DNA of 64,000 nucleotides from Streptomyces aquilus (GCF_003955715.1 NZ_CP034463.1:5518001-5582000); one strand, 5' to 3'; shown: positions 8,781 through 17,697, counted from the first letter of the stretch. A program made the numbers and translations. The notes: a model not told the origin generated them from the sequence alone.

Positions 8781-10067
8781 TCAGCCCGCTGCCGGGGCCA
8801 GCTCCTTCTCCTCCACGGGGGCTTCGGGCACCGCAGGGGTGTCCGCCGGAGGCACCCGGCTGGCCAGGACCAGGACGCAGGCCGCCGCGGCGAGGGCCGC
8901 GCAGCCGAGGGTCACCGGGGTGTAGCTGTGCGTCGAGTCGGCCATCAGGGCGCCGACCTCGCTGGTGAGGGCGGTGCCGAGGGCGTGGACCGTCCACACC
9001 AGGCCCATGCCGAAGCCGCGCACCTCGACGGGCAGGACCCGGGCCGCCCACATGGTGGTGGCGATGACCGTGGCCAGGTAGCTGATGCCGAAGACGATGC
9101 CGAAGGCGATCGCGACCGTGCCGGTCGGCGTGAGGGCGACCAGCAGCATCGCCACGCCGCGTACCGCGTACGCGCTCAGCAGTACGGCCTTGATGCGGCC
9201 CCGGTCGCACAGCCAGCCCGCGAGCAGTCCGCCGGCGATCTCGAAGACGCCGAGCAGGGCGACGGCGGTGGAGGAGACGGTGTGGCCCAGGCCGTGGTCG
9301 TGCATCAGCGGGATGAAGTGCACGTCGATGAAGGCCATCGTGGCGCCGCAGGCGAACATGGCGAGCGCGAGCCGGCGCAGGTCGGCGTTGCGGGTGGTGA
9401 GCCGGAACCGCTCGGCGAACGAGAGCCGGACGGCGGGCTCCTCGGAGGCGGCCTCCTCGGCCGAGGACGTCGCCGACGTCACCTTGCCCGACGCCCGTGC
9501 CACCAGCAGCGCGACCGGCGCCAGCACGAACAGGAAGAGCAGGCCGACCACGAGCAGCACGTTCTCCCAGCTCGCCCAGGTGCCGAGCCAGGACCACAGC
9601 GGGACCAGGACGACGAAGCCGACGGCCGCGCCGTTGGTGAGCAGCGCGTACATCAGGCCCTTGCGGCCGTCGCGGAAGAGCTCGTCGACGAGGACGCCGA
9701 GGGGGACGTACGACAGCATCGTGGAGGCGAGCGCGGCGACGACGGCGTACACCGCGACGAACAGCCACAGCCGGCCGGCGAGCGCGCAGCCGACCAGGGC
9801 CGCGCCCGACAGGGCGGTGCCGACGGCGAGGGTGGCGGCGCCGCCGATGCGGTCGGCGATCGCGCCGACCAGCGGCGAGGCCACGGCGACGGTGACGGCG
9901 AAGAGCGTGGTCGCCCAGGCGAGGGCGCCGCGCGAGCCGCCGAAGGTGTCGGCCATCGGCACGAAGTAGACCTGGACGGTGTTCTTCAGCGCCGAACCGG
10001 CGAGGGTCAGCAGGAAGGCCGCGGCGCTCAGCACCAGCAGCAGAGCCCGGACGTTGGGCTTAGACAT
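8781..10067 (-). CDS. MFS transporter
   Basis: A 428-residue major facilitator with about 12 helices; the N-terminal half contains GAIADRIGGAATLAVG after helix 2. The C-terminal tail is Pro/Ala/Glu rich. Its start overlaps the DUF3291 stop by 8 nt, implying translational coupling. It is a probable efflux pump for the island product. It shares recognisable end sequences with the 88-residue mini-protein just downstream, pointing to a local duplication. Confidence 0.85.
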   Translation of the reverse strand: MSKPNVRALLLVLSAAAFLLTLAGSALKNTVQVYFVPMADTFGGSRGALAWATTLFAVTVAVASPLVGAIADRIGGAATLAVGTALSGAALVGCALAGRLWLFVAVYAVVAALASTMLSYVPLGVLVDELFRDGRKGLMYALLTNGAAVGFVVLVPLWSWLGTWASWENVLLVVGLLFLFVLAPVALLVARASGKVTSATSSAEEAASEEPAVRLSFAERFRLTTRNADLRRLALAMFACGATMAFIDVHFIPLMHDHGLGHTVSSTAVALLGVFEIAGGLLAGWLCDRGRIKAVLLSAYAVRGVAMLLVALTPTGTVAIAFGIVFGISYLATVIATTMWAARVLPVEVRGFGMGLVWTVHALGTALTSEVGALMADSTHSYTPVTLGCAALAAAACVLVLASRVPPADTPAVPEAPVEEKELAPAAG

Positions 10068-10596
10068 GGGTCACCTCGGGGGCGGAGGAGGGGGACACGG
10101 GGCGGCCCTCGGGGTCGAAGGGCTGCCTGAAGTCGAAGGCGTGCGCGCTGGGACCGTGCGTGTCCAGGTGCTCAAGGCGCCGGCAGGCCTCGGTCCAGGT
10201 GGGGATCTCGGTGTCGCCCACCCACCAGGCCGCGTACAGCTTGTGGGGGATCTGGGCGAACCAGCGGCGGCGGTCGCGCAGCGCCTGCCGGTGCAGACCG
10301 CCGTACGCGTACGCCTTCACGGAGGCGAGGTCGGTCCACAGCGAGAGGGTGGAGGCGCGGGTGTCGGTGTCGTCGGTGCGGCCGCCGGTGTAGAAGGCGG
10401 GCGCGTCGAAGAACCCCCAGGCGCCGTAGTCCCGGCCGAAATTCGTCCACTTGGTGTCGACGACGTCGATCGCGGTGGCGCGGGCGATGAAGCCGGGGCT
10501 GGTTTCCGAGGCGCCGAAAACCAGTGGTTCGAGTGCGTTGAAGTCGTCGTTCGACAGGTGTGGATACGGCTGCTTGAGCACGGCGAACGTAGTCAT
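10060..10596 (-). CDS. DUF3291-domain protein
   Basis: A 178-residue protein of the DUF3291 type (N-terminal FAVLKQPYPHLSND, FTGG-like FYTGGRTDDTDT, then WTDLASVKAYAYGGLHRQAL, RRWFAQIPHKLYAAWWVG), an alpha/beta-barrel dimer fold related to antibiotic monooxygenase-like proteins. Biochemical function is unknown. It heads the leftward MFS operon, 193 bp from the divergent ATP-grasp gene, and overlaps the next gene by 8 nt. Start ATG 10596 has AAGGA just upstream; ATG 10611 is an alternative. Confidence 0.7.
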   Translation of the reverse strand: MTTFAVLKQPYPHLSNDDFNALEPLVFGASETSPGFIARATAIDVVDTKWTNFGRDYGAWGFFDAPAFYTGGRTDDTDTRASTLSLWTDLASVKAYAYGGLHRQALRDRRRWFAQIPHKLYAAWWVGDTEIPTWTEACRRLEHLDTHGPSAHAFDFRQPFDPEGRPVSPSSAPEVTHV

Positions 10597-10789
10597 GGCG
10601 ATCCTTGGCATGACCTCGATGTTCCTGGTGCGCGAGCCGCCCGGGAAGAGGAACGAGCGGGCACCAAAGTGCGTGGCACAAACGTGCCAGGGCGTTTTTT
10701 CGAAGGCCCGCTGCGTCTTTTGTGCCGGGCATTCTTGTGCCAGCCGGAAAGTATTTTCCCGCCGGAATTCATGGCCCAGAGTTTTCGCC
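10597..10789. promoter_or_regulatory. Divergent promoter region of the biosynthetic island with GCAC-N4-GTGC palindromes
   Basis: This 193-bp gap separates the leftward transporter set from the 12-gene biosynthetic operon. It contains two adjacent inverted repeats, GCACCAAAGTGC (10661-10672) and TGGCACAAACGTGCCA (10674-10689), plus TGTGCC half-sites at 10721 and 10736. It also has T-rich stretches uncommon here. The same palindrome class recurs at 25614-25629 next to the regulator gene, so these are the best candidate operators for the island. Confidence 0.6.
10661..10689. promoter_or_regulatory. Two adjacent GCAC-N4-GTGC inverted repeats
   Basis: GCACCAAAGTGC at 10661-10672 and TGGCACAAACGTGCCA at 10674-10689 lie one base apart, centred about 14 bp from each other. 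They sit about 110 bp upstream of ligase 1 and about 80 bp upstream of DUF3291, suitable for controlling both divergent transcripts. Confidence 0.55.
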
Positions 10790-12082
10790 ATGACCCAGCA
10801 ATCAGCGACCTCGCGATCAACCGGTGACCACACGCTGCTCGTCGTGGGCGGCCGGATCCAGACCCTGCGCAAGGCGGCCGCCCTCGGGATCCGTTTCGTG
10901 CTGATCCAGCACCAGGACCACTTCGTGCCGGAGGCGGCGAAGCTCGCCGAGGCCGTGATCATCGCGGACTACACCGACTGGGAGACCACCCGCCCGCTGA
11001 TCGAGGCCGCGCACACCGCGTACGGCTTCACCCGGGTGGTGTCGATCACCGAGCCCGGGCTGGTGCCGGCCGCGCGGATCAGCGACCACCTGGGACTCGG
11101 CGGGACCACCGAGCGTACGGCCGAACTCCTGCGGGACAAGCGGGCGATGCGTGATCTGCTGGCCGCCGCGGAGGAGACCCGGGACCTGTCGGTCGCCGCC
11201 GCCGAGGTGACGAACGCGCAGGACCTGGTGGCCTTCGGCGCCGCGCACGGCTACCCGTTCGTGCTCAAGCCCGCCGACGCCACCGCGAGCCTCGGTGTCG
11301 AGCGCATCGACGGGCCCGAGCAGGCGGCGGCCGCGTGGGCCGGCGTGGAGGCGCTGCGGGCGCGCACCGACCTGCAATGGGGCAACTTCTTCCACATCGA
11401 GCGCTTCCTCGTCGAGCAGTACATCGCCGGCCCGGAGTTCAGCGTGGAGTCGTTCTCCTTCGCGGGCCGGCACGTGGTCCTCGCGATCACGGAGAAGCTG
11501 ACCGGCGGCGACAACGGGTTCATCGAGTTCGGGCACGCGCTGCCGGCCCGGCTCACCGCCGAGCAGGAGCGGAGCGTCGAGGACACGGTGGCCCGCTTCC
11601 TGGACGCCCTCGGACTCACGGACGGCGCCGCCCACACCGAGCTGCGGCTCACCCCGACCGGCCCGAAGATCATCGAGAGCCACAACCGCATGGGCGGCGA
11701 CCGCATCTTCGACCTGCTGAACGCCGCCTACGGCATCGACGTCGAGGAGTGGATCGTGGCCTGGCAGTTCGGGCTGATCCCGGCCCTGGACGCCCGCCCG
11801 GTGCCGGAGCGCTCCGCCGCCACCCGCTTCCTGTCCGCCCGCCCCGGCACGGTCGTCGAGGTGCAGGGCGTCGAGGAGGCCAAGCAGCTGGCCGATGTCA
11901 TCGACGTCGAGACCACCGTCAAGCCGGGCGACGTCCTGGGCGAACTGCGCGGCAACTGGGACCGCGCGGGCCAGGTGCTGACCACCGGTCCGGACACCAC
12001 GGCGGCGATCGAGACCGCCGAGGCACTCACCGAGCAGATCACGGTGGTCACCGTCGAGCTGGAGCAGAAGGTCGCGGCATGA
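10790..12082 (+). CDS. ATP-grasp ligase 1 (amino-acid ligase type)
   Basis: This 430-residue protein has an N-terminal Rossmann-like pre-ATP-grasp domain (LLVVGGRIQTLRKAAALGIR), then an ATP-grasp fold with nucleotide-binding FVLKPADATASLGVERI and the Mg-binding KIIESHNRMGGDRIFDL. Such enzymes make an acyl-phosphate from a carboxylic acid and ATP and couple it to an amine, typically forming dipeptides (BacD, carnosine synthase-like). It is first in the rightward operon and its stop overlaps the next start (ATGA). ATG 10790 follows a weak ribosome-binding site. Substrates are unknown. Confidence 0.8.
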   Translation: MTQQSATSRSTGDHTLLVVGGRIQTLRKAAALGIRFVLIQHQDHFVPEAAKLAEAVIIADYTDWETTRPLIEAAHTAYGFTRVVSITEPGLVPAARISDHLGLGGTTERTAELLRDKRAMRDLLAAAEETRDLSVAAAEVTNAQDLVAFGAAHGYPFVLKPADATASLGVERIDGPEQAAAAWAGVEALRARTDLQWGNFFHIERFLVEQYIAGPEFSVESFSFAGRHVVLAITEKLTGGDNGFIEFGHALPARLTAEQERSVEDTVARFLDALGLTDGAAHTELRLTPTGPKIIESHNRMGGDRIFDLLNAAYGIDVEEWIVAWQFGLIPALDARPVPERSAATRFLSARPGTVVEVQGVEEAKQLADVIDVETTVKPGDVLGELRGNWDRAGQVLTTGPDTTAAIETAEALTEQITVVTVELEQKVAA

Positions 12083-13470
12083 GCAACAAGCCTCTGAGCA
12101 ACAAGCCTCTGAGCAACAAGCCTCTGAGCAACAAGCCTCTGAGCAACAAGCCTCTGAGCAACAAGATCCTGCTGATCATGCGGAACACCTACGCCTGGCA
12201 CCGCGAGCACATCGAGACGCTGGAGCGGATGGGCCTGGAGATCCACCTGGCGACCGGCGTGAAGCAGGCCGCCGCGGACGGCCGCTTCGCCTCCGTGATC
12301 CCGGTCCCGGAGGAGCTGGAGGGCGAGTCGATGGCCGCCTTCTGCGCCGACGAGGCCCGCAGGCTGGGCATCACCACCGCGATCACCTTCTACGACAGCG
12401 ACATCGCCGTCACCTCCCGCGCCAACCAGCTGCTCGGCCACACCTGGCCGCGCCCGCAGGCCGACGCGATCTCCCGGGACAAGAAGCTCCAGCGCACCTT
12501 CCTCACCGAACACGCCCTGCCCGCACCGCGGTTCGCCGGGGTGACCGGCGTCGAGGCGGGTCTGAAGGCGGCCGAGGACTTCTCGTACCCCTTCATCGTC
12601 AAGCCCAGCGCGCTCGCCGCGAGCATCGGGGTGAGCCTGGTCCGCGACCGGGACGAGCTGGAGCGGGCGCTGACCGACGTGGCGCGGCTCGCCGAGGAGT
12701 GGGGCGGCTACTTCCCGAGCGACGGCCCCGAGATCGCGCTGATCGAGGAGTTCCTGCCGGGCAAGGAGGTCACCCTCGACGGGGTCGTCGTGAGCGGCGA
12801 GTTCCACCTCGTCGGCGTCACCAACAAGATGCAGATGCCGGGCCCCTACTTCGAGGAGGACTTCTACACCCTGCCCTTCCGCACCCCGGAGGAGGAGCCG
12901 GAGCTGGTCGCGGTCGCCGAGGGCATCGTCGCCGGACTCGGGGTCGAGCACTGCCTGTTCAACGCCGAGTTCCGGCAGGACGCCCAAGGCCGGTACCGGG
13001 TCGTGGAGTTCGCCACCCGGATGAGCGGCGGCCAGAACTACCGCAACCTGCGCGAGGTGCACGGCATCGACGCGGTACGGCTGTACGCCAAGGCCGTGCT
13101 CGCCGGGGACGACGCCGGCCGGCGGGCCGCCGTCCTCGACGGCGAGGTCCGCCGGGCCGCCACCCCGCGCGCGGCGACCTGCATCAAGTTCGCCTACCGG
13201 ACCGGCACGCTGGTCCGCAACAACCCCGGAGACGCCTACCACTCCCCCTACTTCCGCTCCTACATCCCCGCCTCCAAGCCCGGCGACCGGCTGCGCCGCG
13301 CCCCCGAGGGCTGGTACGAGATCGCCGGCTCGCTCGCCGTCGCCGCGCCCTACCGGGGCGTCGAGGACGTCGACCGGGTGGAGCGGATCGCCGCCGAACT
13401 GGACGAGCGGCTCGACGTCGTCATGGTCCCGCCCGTGGCCGTGCCGCCGGCGGTCAGGGGCGCCGCGTGA
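12079..13470 (+). CDS. ATP-grasp ligase 2 with SNKPL repeat N-terminus
   Basis: A 463-residue second ATP-grasp ligase: pre-ATP-grasp ILLIMRNTYAWHREHIETLE, nucleotide-binding FIVKPSALAASIGVSLV (about residues 173-189) and Mg-binding VVEFATRMSGGQNYRNL. It is only distantly similar to ligase 1, so the two probably join different partners. Residues 2-31 consist of five exact SNKPL units and a sixth degenerate SNKIL, encoded by a 15-bp tandem repeat. The start overlaps the previous stop by 4 nt and the stop overlaps the next GTG by 4 nt. Confidence 0.8.
   Translation: MSNKPLSNKPLSNKPLSNKPLSNKPLSNKILLIMRNTYAWHREHIETLERMGLEIHLATGVKQAAADGRFASVIPVPEELEGESMAAFCADEARRLGITTAITFYDSDIAVTSRANQLLGHTWPRPQADAISRDKKLQRTFLTEHALPAPRFAGVTGVEAGLKAAEDFSYPFIVKPSALAASIGVSLVRDRDELERALTDVARLAEEWGGYFPSDGPEIALIEEFLPGKEVTLDGVVVSGEFHLVGVTNKMQMPGPYFEEDFYTLPFRTPEEEPELVAVAEGIVAGLGVEHCLFNAEFRQDAQGRYRVVEFATRMSGGQNYRNLREVHGIDAVRLYAKAVLAGDDAGRRAAVLDGEVRRAATPRAATCIKFAYRTGTLVRNNPGDAYHSPYFRSYIPASKPGDRLRRAPEGWYEIAGSLAVAAPYRGVEDVDRVERIAAELDERLDVVMVPPVAVPPAVRGAA
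12082..12171 (+). repeat. 15-bp in-frame coding tandem repeat (SNKPL)
   Basis: Five exact copies of AGCAACAAGCCTCTG run from 12082 to 12156, followed by a sixth unit (AGCAACAAG then ATCCTG) to 12171. The CCT/CTG codons and near-perfect identity suggest recent slippage expansion. Copy-number change would alter the N-terminal tail length without shifting the frame. Confidence 0.95.
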
Positions 13471-14960
13471 TCTTCCGCATGGGCATCACCGAGCCCACCG
13501 CCATCGACCCGTACAAGGCCCAGGAGGGCGAGGGCATCCTCGTCTGCAAGGCACTGTTCACCGGGCTGCTCGCGCTCGACGAGGACGGCGAGCTGATCCC
13601 GGCGACGGCCCGGGAATGGGCGTCCGACCCGACCGCGACGACCTGGACGTTCCGGCTGCGCACCGACACCGTGTTCAGCGACGGCGAACCGGTCACCGCG
13701 CACAGCTTCGTACGGGGCTGGCGGCGGGCGCTGGACCCCGAGGCCAACACCGAGACCGCCTACCACCTGGCGGGCGTACGGGACTTCACGGCCGTGGACG
13801 AGGCCACGCTGGTCGTCGAACTCGCCGAGCCGGACGTCCAGTTCGACCTCAAGACGCTCCAGCCGATCTTCTTCCCGGTGCCGTCCTGGACGCCGCCCGC
13901 GCTGGAGGCGTCGTACAACGATCTCCCGGTCGGCAACGGCCCGTTCGTGATGGACGGGCCCTGGCGGCACGGCGAGGCGATCCGGCTGCGGCGCAACGAG
14001 CGGTGGTTCGGGCCGCGGCCCGAGATCGAGGAGATCCACCTCGACATCCTCGACCCGGTCACCGCCCTCGACGACGAGTACGCCCGGTTCGTCGACGGCA
14101 CCTACGACTACGCCCGCATCCCGCCCGCCCGGACCAAGGAGGCGACTCGGCAGGGCGGTTACCTGGAGCAGGAGGGCGCCGGGCTCTTCTACCTCATCCC
14201 CTTCTGCCACCAGGCTCCCATGGACTCGGTGGACGCCCGCCGGGCGGTCTCCGCCGCCATCGACCGGCAGGGGCTCATCGACACCCACTTCCACGGCAGC
14301 CGTACGGCCGCGCACTCGCTGCTGTCGCCGTGGTTCGGCAAGGCGCACACCCCGCGCGCCGAGATCGACGACGACTGGACGGCGTACGACCCCTCAAGGG
14401 CCAGGGAGGCGGCCCGGCGGGCCGGGCTCGGGCCCGGTACCCGCGTCGACCTCGCCTACAACACCGGTGCCGGGCACGACGACTGGGTCATCGCCCTCGC
14501 CAAGGGGCTTGAGGAAGTCCACGGCTGGCGGGTCGAGTTGCTGCGCACCGACGCACGCGGTCTCGTCGACCACCGCACCTCGATCGCGGCGGCAGGTCTG
14601 TGCCGGGCCGGGTGGGCCTGCGACTACCCCACCCCCGACAACATGCTCTTCCCGCTGCTGCACTCCTCCTGCACCGCCCCCGACGCCGAGGGCACCGCCC
14701 ACGGCGACAACGAAGGGCGGTACGTCGACGCCGAGTTCGACGCCCTGGTGGCCCGCGCCCGCGCCGCCGGCGACCCCGCCGAACGCGTCGACGCCTGGCG
14801 GCGCGCCGACCGGATCGCGATCCGCGACCTCGCCCTGATCCCCCTCTGGTACCGCACCGACCAACGCGTGTACGCGGCCGACCGGCTCGGCGGTCTGCGC
14901 ATCGACTTCGACGGTAACCCGACCTTCACGACTGTCACTTCAAGGAGCACTCAGCGATGA
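13467..14960 (+). CDS. Peptide/nickel-type solute-binding protein without signal peptide
   Basis: A 497-residue OppA/DppA-type protein (SBP_bac_5). It opens directly with the mature-domain sequence (FRMGITEPTAIDPYKAQEGE), then WTFRLRTDTVFSDGEPVTA and VGNGPFVMDGPW, and has the full family length. There is no signal peptide, lipobox or Cys, and no ABC permease or ATPase nearby, so it should be cytoplasmic. It may have been recruited to bind or shuttle a peptide-like intermediate. GTG 13467 overlaps the upstream TGA (GTGA); ATG 13479 is an alternative and would still leave no signal. Confidence 0.8.
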   Translation: MIFRMGITEPTAIDPYKAQEGEGILVCKALFTGLLALDEDGELIPATAREWASDPTATTWTFRLRTDTVFSDGEPVTAHSFVRGWRRALDPEANTETAYHLAGVRDFTAVDEATLVVELAEPDVQFDLKTLQPIFFPVPSWTPPALEASYNDLPVGNGPFVMDGPWRHGEAIRLRRNERWFGPRPEIEEIHLDILDPVTALDDEYARFVDGTYDYARIPPARTKEATRQGGYLEQEGAGLFYLIPFCHQAPMDSVDARRAVSAAIDRQGLIDTHFHGSRTAAHSLLSPWFGKAHTPRAEIDDDWTAYDPSRAREAARRAGLGPGTRVDLAYNTGAGHDDWVIALAKGLEEVHGWRVELLRTDARGLVDHRTSIAAAGLCRAGWACDYPTPDNMLFPLLHSSCTAPDAEGTAHGDNEGRYVDAEFDALVARARAAGDPAERVDAWRRADRIAIRDLALIPLWYRTDQRVYAADRLGGLRIDFDGNPTFTTVTSRSTQR

Positions 14961-16291
14961 CCAGCCGCACGTCCACTCCTGTCTACGACATCCTCGGCAT
15001 CGGCTTCGGGCCCGCCAACCTCGCCCTCGCCATCGCCCTGGAGGAGCGGAACTCACCGCTGACGGCACGCTTCCTGGAGGCCCGGCCGAGTCCGGAGTGG
15101 CAGCCCGGGATGCTGCTCGACGGCTCCGACATCCAGAACCACCCCAGCCGCGACCTGGTGACCCTGCGCAACCCGCGCTCGCGCTACAGCTTCCTCAACT
15201 ACCTGCACGAGCAGGGGCGGCTGCTGCGCCACCTGAACCTGCCCGCGGAGTTCCCGCTGCGCAAGGAGTACGCCGGGTACATCCGCTGGGCCGCCGGCTT
15301 CTTCTCCCACCTCGTCGACTGCAACCAGCGGGCCGAGGGCCTTCAGGTCGTGGAGGAGAACGGGGAGCGGCTGTACGAGGTGACGACCATGGCGGGCAAC
15401 CGCTACCTCGGCCGCACGCTGGTCATGGGCCCCGGGCGGACGCCGTACATCCCGGCGCCGTACGACACCCTGCGCGGTGACCGGGTGTTCCACCTCACCC
15501 AGTACCTGCCGAAGCTGGCCTCGCTCACCGCGTCCGGTGAGCCGGCCTCGGTCGCGGTCATCGGCGGCAGCCAGAGCGCGGTGGAGCTCGCCCTCGACCT
15601 GGGCCGGCGCTTCCCGCGGACGCGGGTGACGACGTACACCCGCTCCCACTCGCTGCGGCAGAAGGACACCAGCCCGTTCAGCGAGGAGGGGTACTTCCCC
15701 GAGTTCACCGACTACTACTTCAGGGCCTCCCGGGACGGCAAGAAGGCGCTCGACGCGTACATGCACCCGACGAACTACTCGTCCGCCGACATCGACGTGC
15801 TGCGCGAGCTGTACCTGGAGATCTACGAGCAGGAACTCGACGGCGACCAGCGGCTGTTCGTCCGCGGCAACCTGGAGGCCGTGTCGGTGGCCGAGGCCGG
15901 CGGGCGGGTGGACATCGACTTCCGCGAGCGGCACACCGGGGAGACGGTGACCGACTCCGTGGACTTCGCGGTCCTCGCGACCGGCTTCCGCAACATGGGG
16001 CCGGGCGCGCACGAGGAGCTGTGCCCGCCCTTGATGGCCGGGCTGGCGGACCGGTTCGCGAAGGAGAGCGACGGGCGGCTGGAGGTCTCCGGCGACTACG
16101 CGCTCAAGCCGGTCGTCGACGGGACGCCGCCGCTGTTCCTCAACGGCCTGTGCGAGTCCAGCCACGGCATCGGTGACGCCGGGTCGTTCAGCCTCCTGTC
16201 CCTGCGCGCCTCCACCCTCACCGACGCCCTCACCGAGCGCCTGTCCACCCGCGCCACCACCGACCGCAGCGCCGTCCTGGCTGCCGCCTGA
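14957..16291 (+). CDS. N-hydroxylating flavin monooxygenase 1 (ornithine/lysine/diamine type)
   Basis: A 444-residue SidA/IucD/PvdA-family enzyme: FAD-binding GIGFGPANLALAIAL (about 14-28), substrate-region RDLVTLRNPRSRYSFLNYL, NADPH-binding VIGGSQSAVELALDLG (about 198-213) and C-terminal VLATGFR. It hydroxylates a side-chain amine using NADPH and O2. The RDLVTLRNP segment is closer to ornithine hydroxylases than monooxygenase 2 is. It sits directly before a diaminobutyrate-type aminotransferase gene, so 2,4-diaminobutyrate or ornithine are candidate substrates (inference). It overlaps the previous gene by 4 nt. Confidence 0.88.
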   Translation: MTSRTSTPVYDILGIGFGPANLALAIALEERNSPLTARFLEARPSPEWQPGMLLDGSDIQNHPSRDLVTLRNPRSRYSFLNYLHEQGRLLRHLNLPAEFPLRKEYAGYIRWAAGFFSHLVDCNQRAEGLQVVEENGERLYEVTTMAGNRYLGRTLVMGPGRTPYIPAPYDTLRGDRVFHLTQYLPKLASLTASGEPASVAVIGGSQSAVELALDLGRRFPRTRVTTYTRSHSLRQKDTSPFSEEGYFPEFTDYYFRASRDGKKALDAYMHPTNYSSADIDVLRELYLEIYEQELDGDQRLFVRGNLEAVSVAEAGGRVDIDFRERHTGETVTDSVDFAVLATGFRNMGPGAHEELCPPLMAGLADRFAKESDGRLEVSGDYALKPVVDGTPPLFLNGLCESSHGIGDAGSFSLLSLRASTLTDALTERLSTRATTDRSAVLAAA

Positions 16292-16305
16292 CCAACGGAA
16301 CCGAG

Positions 16306-17697
16306 ATGACTGCAACCATCGATCACGCTGCCCCTACTTCGTCCGGGTACCCCGGGCCCTACGTCTCCGGCACCCTCCCCGGCCCCCGCAGCGCCGAGCT
16401 GCTCGACCGGCAGGCCGCCCGTGAGTCCAACTCGCGCTCCTATCCACGGAAACTTCCCATAGCCATACGACGCGGCAAGGGCAGCTATGTGGAGGACCTC
16501 GACGGGAACGTCTTCCTCGACTTCCTCTCCGGGGCCGGGGTGCTCTCCCTCGGGCACAACCACCCCGAGCCGCTCGCCGCCGCGCACCGGCAGCTCGACG
16601 AGTTCGTGCACGGGCTGGACTTCCCGACCCCCATCAAGGACGAGTTCACCGAGCTGACCATCGGGATGCTGCCGGCGCCGATGCGGGAGCGGACCCGCAT
16701 CCACTTCTGCGGGCCGACCGGGGCCAACGCCGTCGACGCCGCGCTGAAGCTGTGCAAGACCGCCACCGGCCGCGAGGAGATCATCACCTTCCAGGGCGGC
16801 TTCCACGGCGCCACGATGGCCGCGATGAGCGTCACCGGGCTCGTCGAGCAGAAGGAGCCGGTGCGGGGCCGGATGCCGGGCGTGCACTTCTTCCCGTACT
16901 CCAACTGCCACAGCTGCCCTCTCGGCCTCAAGCGCGAGAACTGCGAGGTCAACTGCGCCACCTTCCTGGAGCGCGCCCTCACCGACGTCAACGGCGGCAT
17001 CACGCTCCCCGCCGCCGTGATCATGGAGCTGGTCCAGGGCGAGGGCGGTGTCATCCCGGCCGACGTGGAGTTCGTGCGGCGGGTGCGGGAGGTCACCAAG
17101 CGGCTCGGCATCCCGATGATCGTCGACGAGGTGCAGAGCGGCTGCGGCCGCACCGGCACCTGGTTCGCCTTCGAGCAGTACGGCATCGAGCCCGACGTGG
17201 TGTGCGCGTCCAAGGCGCTGAGCGGCATGGGGCTGCCGGCCGCCGTCATCCTCTACGACGAGAAGCTGGACGCCTGGGCGCCGGGCGCCCACACCGGCAC
17301 CTTCCGCGGCAACCAGCCCGCCTTCGCCGCCGCCGTCGCCACGATGAAGGTCGTCGAGCGGGACCGGGTGCTGGAGAACGTCCGGGCACGGGCCGAGCAG
17401 CTGATGGTGCACCTCCAGGGGCTGCGGGGCCTCAGCCCGTACGTCGCCGACGTGCGCGGACTCGGGCTGATGACCGGCGTCGAGCTCAACGACCCCGTCA
17501 CCGGGCGGCCCGCCACCCAGCTGGCCAAGCGCGTGCAGTGGGAGGCCGTCAGCCGCGGGCTGATCCTCGAACTCGGCGGCCGTGACGACTGCGTCGTGCG
17601 CATGCTGCCGCCCCTGAACTGCTCCGAGCAGGAGATCGACATCGCCGGACGCATCCTGCGCGAGGCCCTCACCGCCGCCGAGGAGGCCCTCCGATGA
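16306..17697 (+). CDS. Class III aminotransferase, diaminobutyrate-2-oxoglutarate type
   Basis: A 463-residue PLP enzyme of the DABA aminotransferase/EctB group: NSRSYPRKLPIAIRRGKG near the N-terminus, FLDFLSGAGVLSLGHNHPEP, IVDEVQSGCGRTGTWFAFEQ, and the PLP lysine in CASKALSGMG (K303). The group makes L-2,4-diaminobutyrate from aspartate semialdehyde with glutamate as amino donor. No ectoine synthase or acetyltransferase of the ectoine type is nearby, so the diamine probably feeds the island product. It is 14 nt after monooxygenase 1 and overlaps monooxygenase 2 by 4 nt. Confidence 0.85.
   Translation: MTATIDHAAPTSSGYPGPYVSGTLPGPRSAELLDRQAARESNSRSYPRKLPIAIRRGKGSYVEDLDGNVFLDFLSGAGVLSLGHNHPEPLAAAHRQLDEFVHGLDFPTPIKDEFTELTIGMLPAPMRERTRIHFCGPTGANAVDAALKLCKTATGREEIITFQGGFHGATMAAMSVTGLVEQKEPVRGRMPGVHFFPYSNCHSCPLGLKRENCEVNCATFLERALTDVNGGITLPAAVIMELVQGEGGVIPADVEFVRRVREVTKRLGIPMIVDEVQSGCGRTGTWFAFEQYGIEPDVVCASKALSGMGLPAAVILYDEKLDAWAPGAHTGTFRGNQPAFAAAVATMKVVERDRVLENVRARAEQLMVHLQGLRGLSPYVADVRGLGLMTGVELNDPVTGRPATQLAKRVQWEAVSRGLILELGGRDDCVVRMLPPLNCSEQEIDIAGRILREALTAAEEALR

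Noticed and set aside
16306..17697. Ectoine pathway gene (ectB)
   Set aside because: No ectA, ectC or ectD neighbours; the enzyme is flanked by two N-hydroxylases.
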